64,000 nucleotides of DNA from an uncultured Francisellaceae bacterium (GCA_945956915.1 CAMFJH010000001.1:103155-167154), one strand, 5' to 3'; counted from the stretch's first letter, positions 8,090 through 17,601 are shown. Program-made: numbers and translations. Notes: generated from the sequence alone by a model not told the origin.

Positions 8090-8678
8090 AGCAATACAAG
8101 GTGTTTTTCACGAATGTTATGGTCCTTTAGAGCCCAAGCTTCAAGCTGCTTGGTGCCTAACACCCGATGAAATTTACGGTGAATTGTATTATTACAGTGC
8201 ACTCAAACTTATTCAAGAGTTAAATATCACAGAACAGGATCATTTTTTGGATATAGGTTCTGGTTTGGGAAAACTGATCTATCAGGTTTTTTATACCACA
8301 CCCGCAGGTGCAGTCACGGGCGTTGAAATCAATCAAAAAAGACATGAAATTGCTTATAATCTTAAAGAACACTTAACACAAAAGTTGAATGCAGTTTTAG
8401 AGCATCCTATTCAACATACAAAAAGACGTTTAGAGTTTGTACTGGGAGATATCTTAGAAACGGATTTTCAGGATGTAACGATTGCTTATGTTTGTGCAAC
8501 GGTCTTTTCTTATGGATTGCTAGAACGTGTAGGCCAAAAAATAAATAATATGCCTTCGGTCCATACCGTTGTTTCATTACGTAAGTTACCCGATTTATTA
8601 AAGTTCAGATTAAAGAAAAAAATGTTCTTACAAGGCTCTTGGGATACCACAGTTTGTTATATTTATGAGCGAAAATAA
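8082..8678 (+). CDS. DOT1-like class I SAM-dependent methyltransferase
   Basis: A 198-residue Rossmann-fold methyltransferase whose start overlaps the previous stop by 8 bases. Features follow the order of the DOT1 (histone H3K79 methyltransferase) catalytic domain: YGE at 32-34, motif I DIGSGLGK at 57-64, the acidic VE after strand 2 at 81-82, GD at 122-123, a strand ending VCATVF at 137-142 where DOT1 has VNNFAF, SLR at about 165, and GSW at 185-187 before a YxY strand. The Asn pair of DOT1 is not conserved. There is no signal peptide or membrane segment. It could act on a host protein, on a bacterial protein, or on a small molecule. The methyltransferase call is strong; the DOT1 relation is from remembered motifs. 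Confidence 0.75.
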   Translation: MHEAIQGVFHECYGPLEPKLQAAWCLTPDEIYGELYYYSALKLIQELNITEQDHFLDIGSGLGKLIYQVFYTTPAGAVTGVEINQKRHEIAYNLKEHLTQKLNAVLEHPIQHTKRRLEFVLGDILETDFQDVTIAYVCATVFSYGLLERVGQKINNMPSVHTVVSLRKLPDLLKFRLKKKMFLQGSWDTTVCYIYERK

Positions 8679-8680
8679 AA

Positions 8681-9487
8681 ATGCTAAGATTAAGTTACAA
8701 ACAAGATTACTATTGGGCTTGCATTAGGCGCTGTTTGATTAAAACGCTTATTATTATGGTATTCCAATATTTAATTATAATGAATTTGCCTTTTTCTTAT
8801 CCTGCATTGCCATGGTACCCACCCATGGGATTGGCTTTTATTTGGTTTTATTTGTTAGGGAATAATGCTTTTTGGGGTTTGTTGCTAGGAAGTGTATTGG
8901 GTTATGGCTTACAGGGTTTATCTTGTGCATCTGTGTGCTTATATTTATGCGCTGATATGATAGGAGGCTATTGGGGTGCTAAATTGTGCCAGAATAGTTT
9001 TAGTTCTGATATTAGGTTGTTTAAAGATATAAAAGAATGGTTCGATTTTTTTATCAAACAAGCAGCTTATGCTTGTGTGGTTTCAGCAAGTTTTCGATGG
9101 CTTGCCATGTTTGTGAATCAAAGTAATCAAACATCCGTGAATATGAATACTTGGATTGGGTATTACATCGACTTATGGCTTGCCGATTTAAATGCGGTGA
9201 TGATTTTATCTGCCTTTCTATTGCCATGGATAACCCTACCGTTTAGTAGAGGCAAAATGCGTGCAGAATTATATTTAAGTGCCATTTTATTCGTAGTCGC
9301 AGGATTGTATTTAGCGTATTTTGGGGCACATAAAGAAAGCTTAATACAGAAAATGGGTATAGTAGACTATACGCTAATTCCTGGTGTACTATTAGCATCT
9401 ACTTGGCTTTGCATTTTGCTATGTTATAGGCTAGATCGCGCTAGAATTTCTTTTAAAAAACTCCGAACTGAAGTTAAAGGATATTAG
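8681..9487 (+). CDS. MASE1-like integral membrane protein without output domain
   Basis: A 268-residue membrane protein with about eight hydrophobic segments, starting 2 bases after the methyltransferase gene, so it is the last gene of the icmW operon. Residues 35-75 (LPWYPPMGLAFIWFYLLGNNAFWG followed by GSVLGYG) resemble the WPPAGIALALLLL...GIFLGAFLAN start of MASE1 sensor domains, which usually sit in front of a kinase or GGDEF domain. No output domain is present and the protein ends in a short basic tail. The 3' end contains one copy of the direct repeat that also occurs at 16.3 kb. The family call is tentative. Confidence 0.6.
   Translation: MLRLSYKQDYYWACIRRCLIKTLIIMVFQYLIIMNLPFSYPALPWYPPMGLAFIWFYLLGNNAFWGLLLGSVLGYGLQGLSCASVCLYLCADMIGGYWGAKLCQNSFSSDIRLFKDIKEWFDFFIKQAAYACVVSASFRWLAMFVNQSNQTSVNMNTWIGYYIDLWLADLNAVMILSAFLLPWITLPFSRGKMRAELYLSAILFVVAGLYLAYFGAHKESLIQKMGIVDYTLIPGVLLASTWLCILLCYRLDRARISFKKLRTEVKGY
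9414..9457 (+). repeat. Direct repeat, left copy (flanks the 2232-residue gene)
   Basis: The 25 bases from 9421 are identical to those from 16321. The match extends leftwards 8 bases with one mismatch and rightwards about 9 bases with small differences. The core CTAGATCGCGCTAG is an imperfect palindrome. This copy lies inside the coding end of the MASE1-like gene, so this is probably the original site. Confidence 0.85.
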
Positions 9488-12400
9488 TCGGGTTTTGTTG
9501 GCGGTGTACTGATGTTATCTTGAGCAGCATCTTTTATTTGAACATCCGGTTTTTTCTGTTGGTCTGAAAAGCAAACGGTGGGTGAAGGAGGAAGTTCATC
9601 AGGCCCTGAGACAAGTGCTAGAGGTGTTGTTGTTTGTTGCTGAATATCCGCCAGATGGATAACAAGTGAATTGTTCTCTTTTTCATCCACTTTGTTATTG
9701 TTATGCGCTTGCTCGAAAAATCCTGCAATTTTTAATAAGTCCCTAAAAGTTGGAATGGGATTTTTGTTATTTTCAATCGCAAATTTTCGTGTGATTCTAA
9801 ATTCTTCCACCATTGCTTTTGCATTATCTAACTCTAAGCCTTTGTTTTGCAAAATTTGAACCATTTCTGAAGGTTCATAAGGTGGGAAATATGTTTTAAG
9901 AAATCTGCGCTCTAAAGCAGTAGAGGCAGCGATTCGGCCTTCCATAGAGATGGGATTTTGAGTGCCGATGATCATAAAGCCAGGATGTATGGGGCGTCTA
10001 TTACCATGAATACCCATTAATAAATCATTTAACAAGTCTTCCATCATCGGGCTACTGTTAATTTCATCAATAATAACAACTGCACCTTCATCAAAGGCTT
10101 GTAATAATAATTTCTTTTTTTCTGCCAATTCCATACTGACAGGCATGATGTAAAAGGTCTTTGCTCCGAGTTCGACAACTTCCTTTTTCTCTGTATTATC
10201 AGTCGATTTCCAGTGACGTTGTGTAAAGCCTTGGCTTACCAAGGTATCTATTACAAAATGGCTTTTTCCAACACCCGGTTCACCTTCTAATATCATTCCC
10301 CCTAAGCCAGCATATTTAAAAGCTTCGTTTGCTGTAGGGGCTTGTTTTAATTCACGTATAGTTAAGAAATCTAAAATTTGGTTGTATGTGGTGTTTCGCG
10401 ATTCAGTCACAACAAAAGAGTTAGATTTTTCTTTTCCAGGCTGCACAAAGGGTGGAGGCGTGGGCGGCAATATGGGTTTTTGAAAACCGTGCGCGATACA
10501 CCATTGGCTAAATTTTTCCTTATCGTTTTGTGGTACAAGCTGTGTGCCGATCATATGTATGGCATAAGATAGACACTTATCGAGTGAGGGCTGTGGTTGT
10601 TCTTGGTATTTTTTAACCACTAATAATGCCATCATTTGTAATTCTCGGGGAGAAATTAAAATACGCTGATTCGATAAACGGCTAATCTGTTGATAGACTT
10701 TTAAAAGTTGTTCTCCTATTACTTTTTTTTCTGTTTGTATGTTTATCTGATCTTTTAAAAGTGGTTGAATTACTTCTACATAGAGATAAGCAGGTGATAG
10801 GGGGGTGAAAACAATAGCTCCCCCATGACGTTCAAGCAATTCAGGCGTATTCCGTTGGTAACTAGCAGGGTTACCAGCGAATACAACTTTATGTTCAGGC
10901 GTTAATGTATGATAAGTATTACCTAGCAATATGCGGGGCGGTCTTTCAAACAATCCCTCAAAAGCGAGGAAATTGCCTTTGTTAATATTAGCTTCATCAA
11001 TAAATAATGTTTTTTTAACATTGGGTGTTTTATCTGTCGCCCAAGCTTCTAGTTCATTTTCAAAAAAGACTTTATAGTTGGGTTCTTTGGCTAATTTTTC
11101 TTTAATAAAAGTACTTTTTCCAGTACCTGTACTACCTGCAATAAACACAAACGGACGAACGGATAATGCATCATTAATTTGATCTAATCTTGTTTTTTCA
11201 AAAATATGGCTTTTTTCTTCGGCTGTTTTGTTATCAAAAAAATCTTCTGCTGAAAAAATATTTTCAAATTCATTAAGCGTGTATAATCCTTTCCAATTGT
11301 CATCAGGATTTGTATTAGGGTAGCAAAGTTGATGTTCCAGTATGCTTTGCCATTTAACAAAAGCATAGTTCTTAGATTCGGGATTTTGAGATATTTTTTC
11401 GATAGCAGATTGTATTTTTTCTGACGAAAATATTTCTTTATAGAGTTTTTCAGCATCCCGTTTTAGCAGTGTCAAAAATTCTGCTTTATCCTTTGTTATC
11501 GGCAACGACAGGGTAGAAGTAAAGCTGAAACCTTGTTGAGTTTCCGCTTGATTCTCTGCAACAAGCACTAACTTACCTTTAAGGGGGTGTTTTTTACCAT
11601 TTAGCCAAAAGTGTGGCTCATTTGAGCAAAGCGGTGCAAGCGCATCAATCAATTCTGTTTTAAAATTGCCTTTTAAGATAATGGTTTCACCATTTTCTAA
11701 AGCTTCCCATAACGCACCCATTTTTTGTATAAATTTATAATCGAGTGTTTCTTGATTAAAGTGTGGCGTGATAGAGACGAGTAAATGACGTGCTTCGCAT
11801 TCCGAAATAGTGATTATTTTGATAGATTGAGGATTTGGATGTGTATCTTTTAGAGAGGCGATCGCATAATCAATGTCTTCGGAAAGAATGACATGACCTT
11901 TTTGTGTAGGAAGTGCTTCAAGTCTTATATCGGTTTTTATTTCTTGATTTGTTTCTGACGTTACAGTAGCTCGGAATTTTTTGAGTTTTTGCTTAATGAA
12001 TTCTGGAAAACCTTCAGGTAATGAGACGCCAGGTGCGGTTTCGATGTTTAATTTTACGTTATGTTTTTGTGCGAAGGTCAGTAATTCTCCCCATTGGTGC
12101 GAAGACAATTCTCGTGTTAATAATAAAGATAGTGTTGCATTTTTTGTTTTTTCTATCCAACCAGGTTTTAGATCAAGCTGGTCACCTTCTATCCATTGAT
12201 AATTTTTGAGATATTGATTAAAAGTCGTTGGATTAAGAATGAAGACTTCAGTGCTGGATGCCCCGGGTTCTACAGACAGTGCATTCCAAGTGGTGCCTTC
12301 TAATAGTGTTTCCCATTGATATCCCTCACTCGTATGCACTTTAAAATTGTCTGGTATTTTTATTTCTTTACCATGAACCGTTATTTTTTTATGTAGCCTG

Positions 12401-15400
12401 GCTTGTTGCCAAAAAGTTCTAAACTCTTTTAATTGCCAAGGCGCATTTTTAAATTCTATTTCTTTTCCTGCTTTTTCTGATTCTAATAATTTTTTTTCTA
12501 ATACACCTTCTTCAAAAACCAAATTTTTACCTTGTAAACACCATTTGCCCAGCAAAATCCCTTTCCAGTTTTGAGAATTATATAAATCAATAATGACATG
12601 TTCTTTTTCATCGGTTTTTTGTTCTTTTATAGGTGAATGCGTGTTTTCTAGTAAATTTTCTTCATTAGCATTAAAAGTTAATTCATTTTTATCGAAAGGA
12701 AAAGTAATAACCGAGTCGAATCGCGAAAAGAAATCTTCGCCATTATAAGCCCCTGGTTTTTTGGTCTGCAAACCAATAATTAAAGTGTTTTCAGGGATGT
12801 CAACACCATCGGCTTTTCGATAGGTATCCAGAAGACTGTTAAATTTAACGATATCCTCAGCTGTAAAATCATACCTAATAACAATTGCAGGATTAGGGTG
12901 CTTAGCACTTAAAAATTGTCTAAGCTTATCGCCGGGTGGATCAGTGGGTTTTTTAATAATGCCTTTATTAGTCTGTAAATCACGTTCTATCCAAGGTGCG
13001 GAACAGATTAAGTCATCCGGAGAATCAATATAATATACCTGCTTGCCAAGGCTAAGCATTTGTTTTTGTACAAGCAATCTAAAAGCATCTGTTGCTTCTT
13101 CCGAGTCCAATTTGATCAAGATTTTTTTAAGCGGTTCACCTGTCAGCGGGGAGGTGCCTTCTGCAATATCGCGAATATAAGGTTTTAGCTCTTTTTTGGC
13201 TGCTATTTTAGTATGTGCTGTCCAGGTTTTAAAACGCGAATGCTCAATGTCTTTTTCTGTAATTATTTCTGGAGTAGGGAGCTTGGGTTCTTTTGTTTGA
13301 TGAAAGACTCCGTGTTCCGTTTGAGTTTGTTCTGAAATAGATTCTTGAGAGATTGTGTGTTCAAGACCTGTTTTAACTTCGAGTTTGACAGTTTCTATTT
13401 CAGCTGTTTTTGATTCTGGTTCGAGTCTGGAAACTTTTCCTGCTTCCCTTTTAAGTTCGCTTGCTTCTTCTTTAACTGCCTTGCCATTTTCGTCAAAGAC
13501 CAGAGAATCCGATTCATATCCAAGCAAATCAGCCGAGACACATGTGCTAGATTCATTTTTTATTTCAACAAAGGAATGACTGGTATTATTAATAATTCTA
13601 ACCAGATAATCTTTTAAATTCTCGTCTGCTTCTATTTCTTTTTTAAAAGCAACAGTACGGTGTCTACAAGCACCAACACCAGGTATTTGTGTTTGTATTG
13701 CTTTTAAGAGTTCTTGCCCGCTGGCATTAGGTAGTATTTGTAAACTGCCTTCTCCGTAAGCCCTATATTTTTGAACAAGCATTTTTATTTTTTCAGGCAT
13801 TGCTTGCAGAGTGGCTGAGGGTGGGAGTTGAGGTACTTTTAGTAAAAATTCAATATTGACTTCTTTGGGTGCTACATATGTACCTGGTTGTGATTTATTT
13901 CTGATATAATAAAAGTTGTCTCTTTTAGAATATTTAATTTCAAAAGCATCACTTTTTATTTCACCTGTAGCTGTGGTCATGCGAAAATGCGTTAAAATTT
14001 CGTGAGGAGACAAAGAAGGAATGCGCGTCCATGTGTTGCTTAATAAAATAGGGGTTTTCCCTTTATAGCATTGAAAACCTGCTTGAGATTCTATTGTAAC
14101 AGTAGGGTCAAAAAACGATATTGGAGGGTCGCAGGGCTCGAGTGTTGTATCGGGTGGTGGATTGGTCAGTATAAAAGGATCGCTGTTGCCAGGGTTTTCA
14201 AGAATATCAACGTTATCGAAAATATCTAATCGATATTCAGTGGTTGATGGGTCTACACAATTTATTCCTTTAAAAATCTGTCTAATATTAAACTCTGTTT
14301 TTTTAGTGCGGCTGGTATTTGCGTCAACTTTGTATATATTGCTTGTGCCGATTGACAAATCTGATTTTAATGCATCTTTTCTTCTTTCTTCTAGCTGATT
14401 TTTTAAAGATGATTCAAAGCTTTCACGAGAACTTTTATCTAAATGGCTCGCATATTTTAATATGTACTCACATAAACCAATACTTGGGCGGAATATAGAT
14501 AATGTTTTTAATTTTTGTAGTATATCGATAGGTAAATGTGCTGGCTCTAGAGCAACCTCAAGTTCGTTTAAATTTAATGATTCAAGATTAGACATTTTTA
14601 CTAAGATGTTGGCAATTACATTTGGTGGTATGGATCCAAGGGATATTTCTCTTACGTTTTTCAATGTTTTTTGTGGTATGGTATCAGCATTAAACTGTTC
14701 ATTTTTGGTTTTTATGCTTAAATTTTTTAAATTATCGGTTTTTTGTAAAATGGCAATTAAGGTTTCTGGATTAAACCTTTGTACGCCTGGCGTATCGCTC
14801 ATTTCTTCAAATGCAAACATTTCAAGTTTCGATAAAGCATTATCAGGAATATCGGATGGCTTTAAGGAACACAATAAATTATCACCCAAATCTATTTTTA
14901 TTTGTAATTTTTTTAAATTAGGTGATTTTTCCAAAAAAGCAGAAAAAGCATCTATTTCTATATAAGTTATTCCCAGCCACAATTCTTCAAGATTTGATAG
15001 CGCACAATCTAAAATTTCTTGTCGCGTTAAGTATTTTGGGCGTTTTTCTTTATTAGGGGCATTACTATACAGATTTATGAGAAATAGTTTTTTAAGATTT
15101 TCACTCGACTTTAAAATGCCAGCAAGCAGTTCACTACTTATTGATGACTCTGTTGCTTGTAGTGTTTCCAATTGCTTCAATTCGAAGCGTGGTACATAAA
15201 ATATTTTGTCTTTTTTAGTAAATGGATCGCATCTGTATAAATCAATAGATTGCAGATGTAGGTTATTTTCTAATAGTGTGACAAGTGTATCCGCTGGGAA
15301 TTTTGTTTTATTTGCACTTAATGCTATAAGATTTTTAATCTCTAATACAGATTTTGGTTCAAGTGCTTTAAGTTGTAATCCTTCACTATAGTTGGGAGAA

Positions 15401-16182
15401 GTAGAGCTGGATGATAAATTTAAGCTGCGTAAAGAATGAGCGGTTTTCTCTAAAGTATCGCTCAGGTTGTTTTCTTCTGTTTCTTCTTCATCATGTGCGC
15501 CATTATAAACTACAGTTTCAAACCTATCTGTTATGGTAAATAATCCATTAAATTCTTTTAAAATAATTTCATATTCTTCTGGTTTTGTCACGTCAATAAT
15601 ATCGTTAAATATTCTAACGCCAGGCATTTCTGTGTATAAGTGTTCTTTCAATGCTTTTAGCGGATAGGAAGCATTTTTTAATTCACTAACAGTGATTCCT
15701 GGCAAATCATCTCCTAATAATTCTTTAAGATGGGGTGTGTCTAGATGAGCAATTTCTCTTGCAGGAATATTTTTTTCTGTTATTAAATTAATAACAGTAC
15801 TTTTTTTAACAAGTGGAATATGAAAACCTGGGGCATCTATTAAATGTATATTACTTTCAGATAATTTGACGAGTGGTGATTGCAATGGCTCAGAAATCGA
15901 CGATTCTTGATAAATGTAAATATCAAAACCTTTTGAGATTAATGACAGCAATTCTTGTTTAACTTCGGCTCTTTTTGTCGTAGACCATTGTCGGGCTGTA
16001 AAATCTTCTAAAACGAGTATTTTCTTTTTTTTGCCTTCATAAGCGTCTCTTTGAAAACAAGTAGCATGCCCTTGCAGCATTCTATCTGCATTAAAATCGT
16101 CAGAACTGTTGTCTGTAAATTGTATTGTTTGTGTTTGCCCTTCATCAAACAGCCAGGTAGGTAGGGCTCTATCATTTGACAT
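9484..16182 (-). CDS. Giant leucine-rich-repeat protein with two C-terminal AAA+ domains
   Basis: A 2232-residue protein with GGAG 8 bases before its ATG. Roughly residues 250-620 hold irregular leucine-rich repeats (LESLNLNEL, LKNLSIKT, LEELWLGITYIE types). A long linker of unknown fold with Glu/Lys-rich stretches follows. Two AAA+ modules of the MoxR/midasin/McrB type (AAA_5) close the protein. In the first, Walker A GSTGTGKST is near 1683 and Walker B LFIDEAN near 1725, followed by GNP. In the second, Walker A GEPGVGKS is near 1964, Walker B VIIDEINSS near 2037, and GTQNP (sensor 1) near 2072, followed by an ERRFLKTYF arginine-finger-like stretch. The end is disordered. No signal peptide is seen. 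The combination suggests a remodelling ATPase with an LRR target-recognition part, plausibly a Dot/Icm effector. The gene is bracketed by direct repeats. Confidence 0.85.
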   Translation of the reverse strand: MSNDRALPTWLFDEGQTQTIQFTDNSSDDFNADRMLQGHATCFQRDAYEGKKKKILVLEDFTARQWSTTKRAEVKQELLSLISKGFDIYIYQESSISEPLQSPLVKLSESNIHLIDAPGFHIPLVKKSTVINLITEKNIPAREIAHLDTPHLKELLGDDLPGITVSELKNASYPLKALKEHLYTEMPGVRIFNDIIDVTKPEEYEIILKEFNGLFTITDRFETVVYNGAHDEEETEENNLSDTLEKTAHSLRSLNLSSSSTSPNYSEGLQLKALEPKSVLEIKNLIALSANKTKFPADTLVTLLENNLHLQSIDLYRCDPFTKKDKIFYVPRFELKQLETLQATESSISSELLAGILKSSENLKKLFLINLYSNAPNKEKRPKYLTRQEILDCALSNLEELWLGITYIEIDAFSAFLEKSPNLKKLQIKIDLGDNLLCSLKPSDIPDNALSKLEMFAFEEMSDTPGVQRFNPETLIAILQKTDNLKNLSIKTKNEQFNADTIPQKTLKNVREISLGSIPPNVIANILVKMSNLESLNLNELEVALEPAHLPIDILQKLKTLSIFRPSIGLCEYILKYASHLDKSSRESFESSLKNQLEERRKDALKSDLSIGTSNIYKVDANTSRTKKTEFNIRQIFKGINCVDPSTTEYRLDIFDNVDILENPGNSDPFILTNPPPDTTLEPCDPPISFFDPTVTIESQAGFQCYKGKTPILLSNTWTRIPSLSPHEILTHFRMTTATGEIKSDAFEIKYSKRDNFYYIRNKSQPGTYVAPKEVNIEFLLKVPQLPPSATLQAMPEKIKMLVQKYRAYGEGSLQILPNASGQELLKAIQTQIPGVGACRHRTVAFKKEIEADENLKDYLVRIINNTSHSFVEIKNESSTCVSADLLGYESDSLVFDENGKAVKEEASELKREAGKVSRLEPESKTAEIETVKLEVKTGLEHTISQESISEQTQTEHGVFHQTKEPKLPTPEIITEKDIEHSRFKTWTAHTKIAAKKELKPYIRDIAEGTSPLTGEPLKKILIKLDSEEATDAFRLLVQKQMLSLGKQVYYIDSPDDLICSAPWIERDLQTNKGIIKKPTDPPGDKLRQFLSAKHPNPAIVIRYDFTAEDIVKFNSLLDTYRKADGVDIPENTLIIGLQTKKPGAYNGEDFFSRFDSVITFPFDKNELTFNANEENLLENTHSPIKEQKTDEKEHVIIDLYNSQNWKGILLGKWCLQGKNLVFEEGVLEKKLLESEKAGKEIEFKNAPWQLKEFRTFWQQARLHKKITVHGKEIKIPDNFKVHTSEGYQWETLLEGTTWNALSVEPGASSTEVFILNPTTFNQYLKNYQWIEGDQLDLKPGWIEKTKNATLSLLLTRELSSHQWGELLTFAQKHNVKLNIETAPGVSLPEGFPEFIKQKLKKFRATVTSETNQEIKTDIRLEALPTQKGHVILSEDIDYAIASLKDTHPNPQSIKIITISECEARHLLVSITPHFNQETLDYKFIQKMGALWEALENGETIILKGNFKTELIDALAPLCSNEPHFWLNGKKHPLKGKLVLVAENQAETQQGFSFTSTLSLPITKDKAEFLTLLKRDAEKLYKEIFSSEKIQSAIEKISQNPESKNYAFVKWQSILEHQLCYPNTNPDDNWKGLYTLNEFENIFSAEDFFDNKTAEEKSHIFEKTRLDQINDALSVRPFVFIAGSTGTGKSTFIKEKLAKEPNYKVFFENELEAWATDKTPNVKKTLFIDEANINKGNFLAFEGLFERPPRILLGNTYHTLTPEHKVVFAGNPASYQRNTPELLERHGGAIVFTPLSPAYLYVEVIQPLLKDQINIQTEKKVIGEQLLKVYQQISRLSNQRILISPRELQMMALLVVKKYQEQPQPSLDKCLSYAIHMIGTQLVPQNDKEKFSQWCIAHGFQKPILPPTPPPFVQPGKEKSNSFVVTESRNTTYNQILDFLTIRELKQAPTANEAFKYAGLGGMILEGEPGVGKSHFVIDTLVSQGFTQRHWKSTDNTEKKEVVELGAKTFYIMPVSMELAEKKKLLLQAFDEGAVVIIDEINSSPMMEDLLNDLLMGIHGNRRPIHPGFMIIGTQNPISMEGRIAASTALERRFLKTYFPPYEPSEMVQILQNKGLELDNAKAMVEEFRITRKFAIENNKNPIPTFRDLLKIAGFFEQAHNNNKVDEKENNSLVIHLADIQQQTTTPLALVSGPDELPPSPTVCFSDQQKKPDVQIKDAAQDNISTPPTKPD

Positions 16183-16313
16183 GTCATTATCTCCAATAGG
16201 CTTATTTGTATAGTGTTGGACCTTTTTAAGTATTGTAAGTTCTTGTAAATAGCATATGCATCATATCGTTAAAAATCAATGTGTATTTAAGCTATTGAAA
16301 AATATATTCTATA

Positions 16314-16356
16314 TTTTGATATGTTATAGGCTAGATCGCGCTAGAGTTCTTTTAAT
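16314..16356 (+). repeat. Direct repeat, right copy
   Basis: The second copy of the repeat found at 9414-9457, with 25 identical bases from 16321. The stop codon and last residues of the leftward ATPase gene (16341-17480) fall inside it. The two copies bound a 6.9-kb block containing only the giant LRR/AAA+ gene. Confidence 0.85.
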
Positions 16357-17480
16357 AGGTGATGTACAACAGGATTGATAATGAAATATTGGCTTTCTTC
16401 TTTTTCAATAATATCTTTGGCTATTAAAATGGAAACAGCAGCCATAATGGAACTGGCTCCAACGCCCATAGTGCCTACTGCAAGCGCAGAACTTAAATTT
16501 TCAGCAGACTGATTAGCGATATATTTTAATACTTTTTTTTGTATCATTGATAAGGAGGCAATCTCAACATTTGCATCACTGCTTTCTTCTTCAACTAATA
16601 ATTGCCAAGCGTTTTCTATATCCTTAAGCGTAGGTAATTGAATATTTTGTGACCATACAATATCACAAAGATAATTTACATAATAAGGATGTCGTTCTGA
16701 TAATGTCATGATCTTTTCAATCACAGTATCTTGCAGTACTTTACGCCATTTTAATTGAGCTGCCTTATTTAAATGCTCTAAATAATGCTCGCTATTCAGT
16801 CGTTTTAAATAAAGCTTTCTACATAATTTATACAGTGGTTTATTTTTATCTTCAAACATAGATTTTAACAAGCCTCGAAAACTTCCAGCAAAGACAATGG
16901 CCAGATGATGCATGTCTTGAGCAACATTTCTAATTGCGGCCTCTACCCCGTGACCTTCGGCGATAATACCCACTACTTGGAATTCATCTAAAACTAGAAC
17001 AGCACGTTTATTCTTTTTAGCTAATAATTTTTCTAATAAAGTTAGGGACTCAGTTACGTACAATGCAGGACTTTCTTTTTTAGTCGGTGTTAATTCGAGT
17101 TCAAAAGAAGCCCCTGCTGCTCCCATGGTTAATTTGGGGACAAAATGTGTCAAACTACTTTTAATTAAATGAATGAGTTTATCAATTGGGCCTAAGGCTT
17201 TTTGAATTAAGTCACTTACACCATGTCTTACTAAATGTTCTACATCATTTTCATCGGTACAAATATTAAAATTCAAAATGCTAACGGGATATTTTCCTAT
17301 TTCGATCGTTTTTTCCACCAGACTGGATTTCCCATAGCGTCTAGGTGCAATCAGCAAAGAGTGCTTACATGCTTTAATGTTTTCTAGCAACCAATGTGTT
17401 TCTTCAACTCTATTACAAAAAGCTTTGCCATGCGCTTTTGCAAGAGGAAAATATTCTCGAATATTCATCATGGTTCTCAA
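16341..17480 (-). CDS. STAND/archaeal-type AAA ATPase (ATPase_2-like)
   Basis: A 379-residue single-domain P-loop ATPase. The N-terminus has a helical lead-in (FPLAKAHGKAFCNRVEE), Walker A as APRRYGKSSL near 44-53, and Walker B as VLVLDEFQVV near 160-168. An AGSFRGLL sensor segment and a C-terminal winged-helix-like region (residues 290-379) follow. This is the layout of the archaeal ATPase / STAND NTPase group, often found in mobile or conflict-related genes. There are two possible starts, ATG 17480 and ATG 17468 (MNIREYF). Its promoter region is packed with ACTGT-type palindromes. The 3' end lies in the direct repeat, so the C-terminus may have been reshaped by the recombination event. Confidence 0.75.
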   Translation of the reverse strand: MRTMMNIREYFPLAKAHGKAFCNRVEETHWLLENIKACKHSLLIAPRRYGKSSLVEKTIEIGKYPVSILNFNICTDENDVEHLVRHGVSDLIQKALGPIDKLIHLIKSSLTHFVPKLTMGAAGASFELELTPTKKESPALYVTESLTLLEKLLAKKNKRAVLVLDEFQVVGIIAEGHGVEAAIRNVAQDMHHLAIVFAGSFRGLLKSMFEDKNKPLYKLCRKLYLKRLNSEHYLEHLNKAAQLKWRKVLQDTVIEKIMTLSERHPYYVNYLCDIVWSQNIQLPTLKDIENAWQLLVEEESSDANVEIASLSMIQKKVLKYIANQSAENLSSALAVGTMGVGASSIMAAVSILIAKDIIEKEESQYFIINPVVHHLLKEL

Positions 17481-17531
17481 ATTTTTAAATCACAAAGCTT
17501 ATTATATTGCAAAAATTATTATTACACAAGA

Positions 17532-17584
17532 TACTGTAACAGTAATTACTGATACAGTGTTTTATGTTACAGTATTTACTGTAA
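17532..17584 (-). promoter_or_regulatory. Cluster of ACTGT/ACAGT palindromes upstream of the ATPase gene
   Basis: Three related inverted repeats occur in about 50 bases: TACTGTAACAGTA (17532-17544), TACTGATACAGT (about 17548-17559), and the perfect TTACAGTA-TT-TACTGTAA (17567-17584). They lie between the P450 stop and the start of the leftward ATPase, where its promoter must be. This looks like a multi-site operator for a dimeric repressor. The last palindrome might also act in ending the P450 transcript. Confidence 0.5.
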
Positions 17585-17601
17585 TGGAACTGTGTTTTTA
17601 A

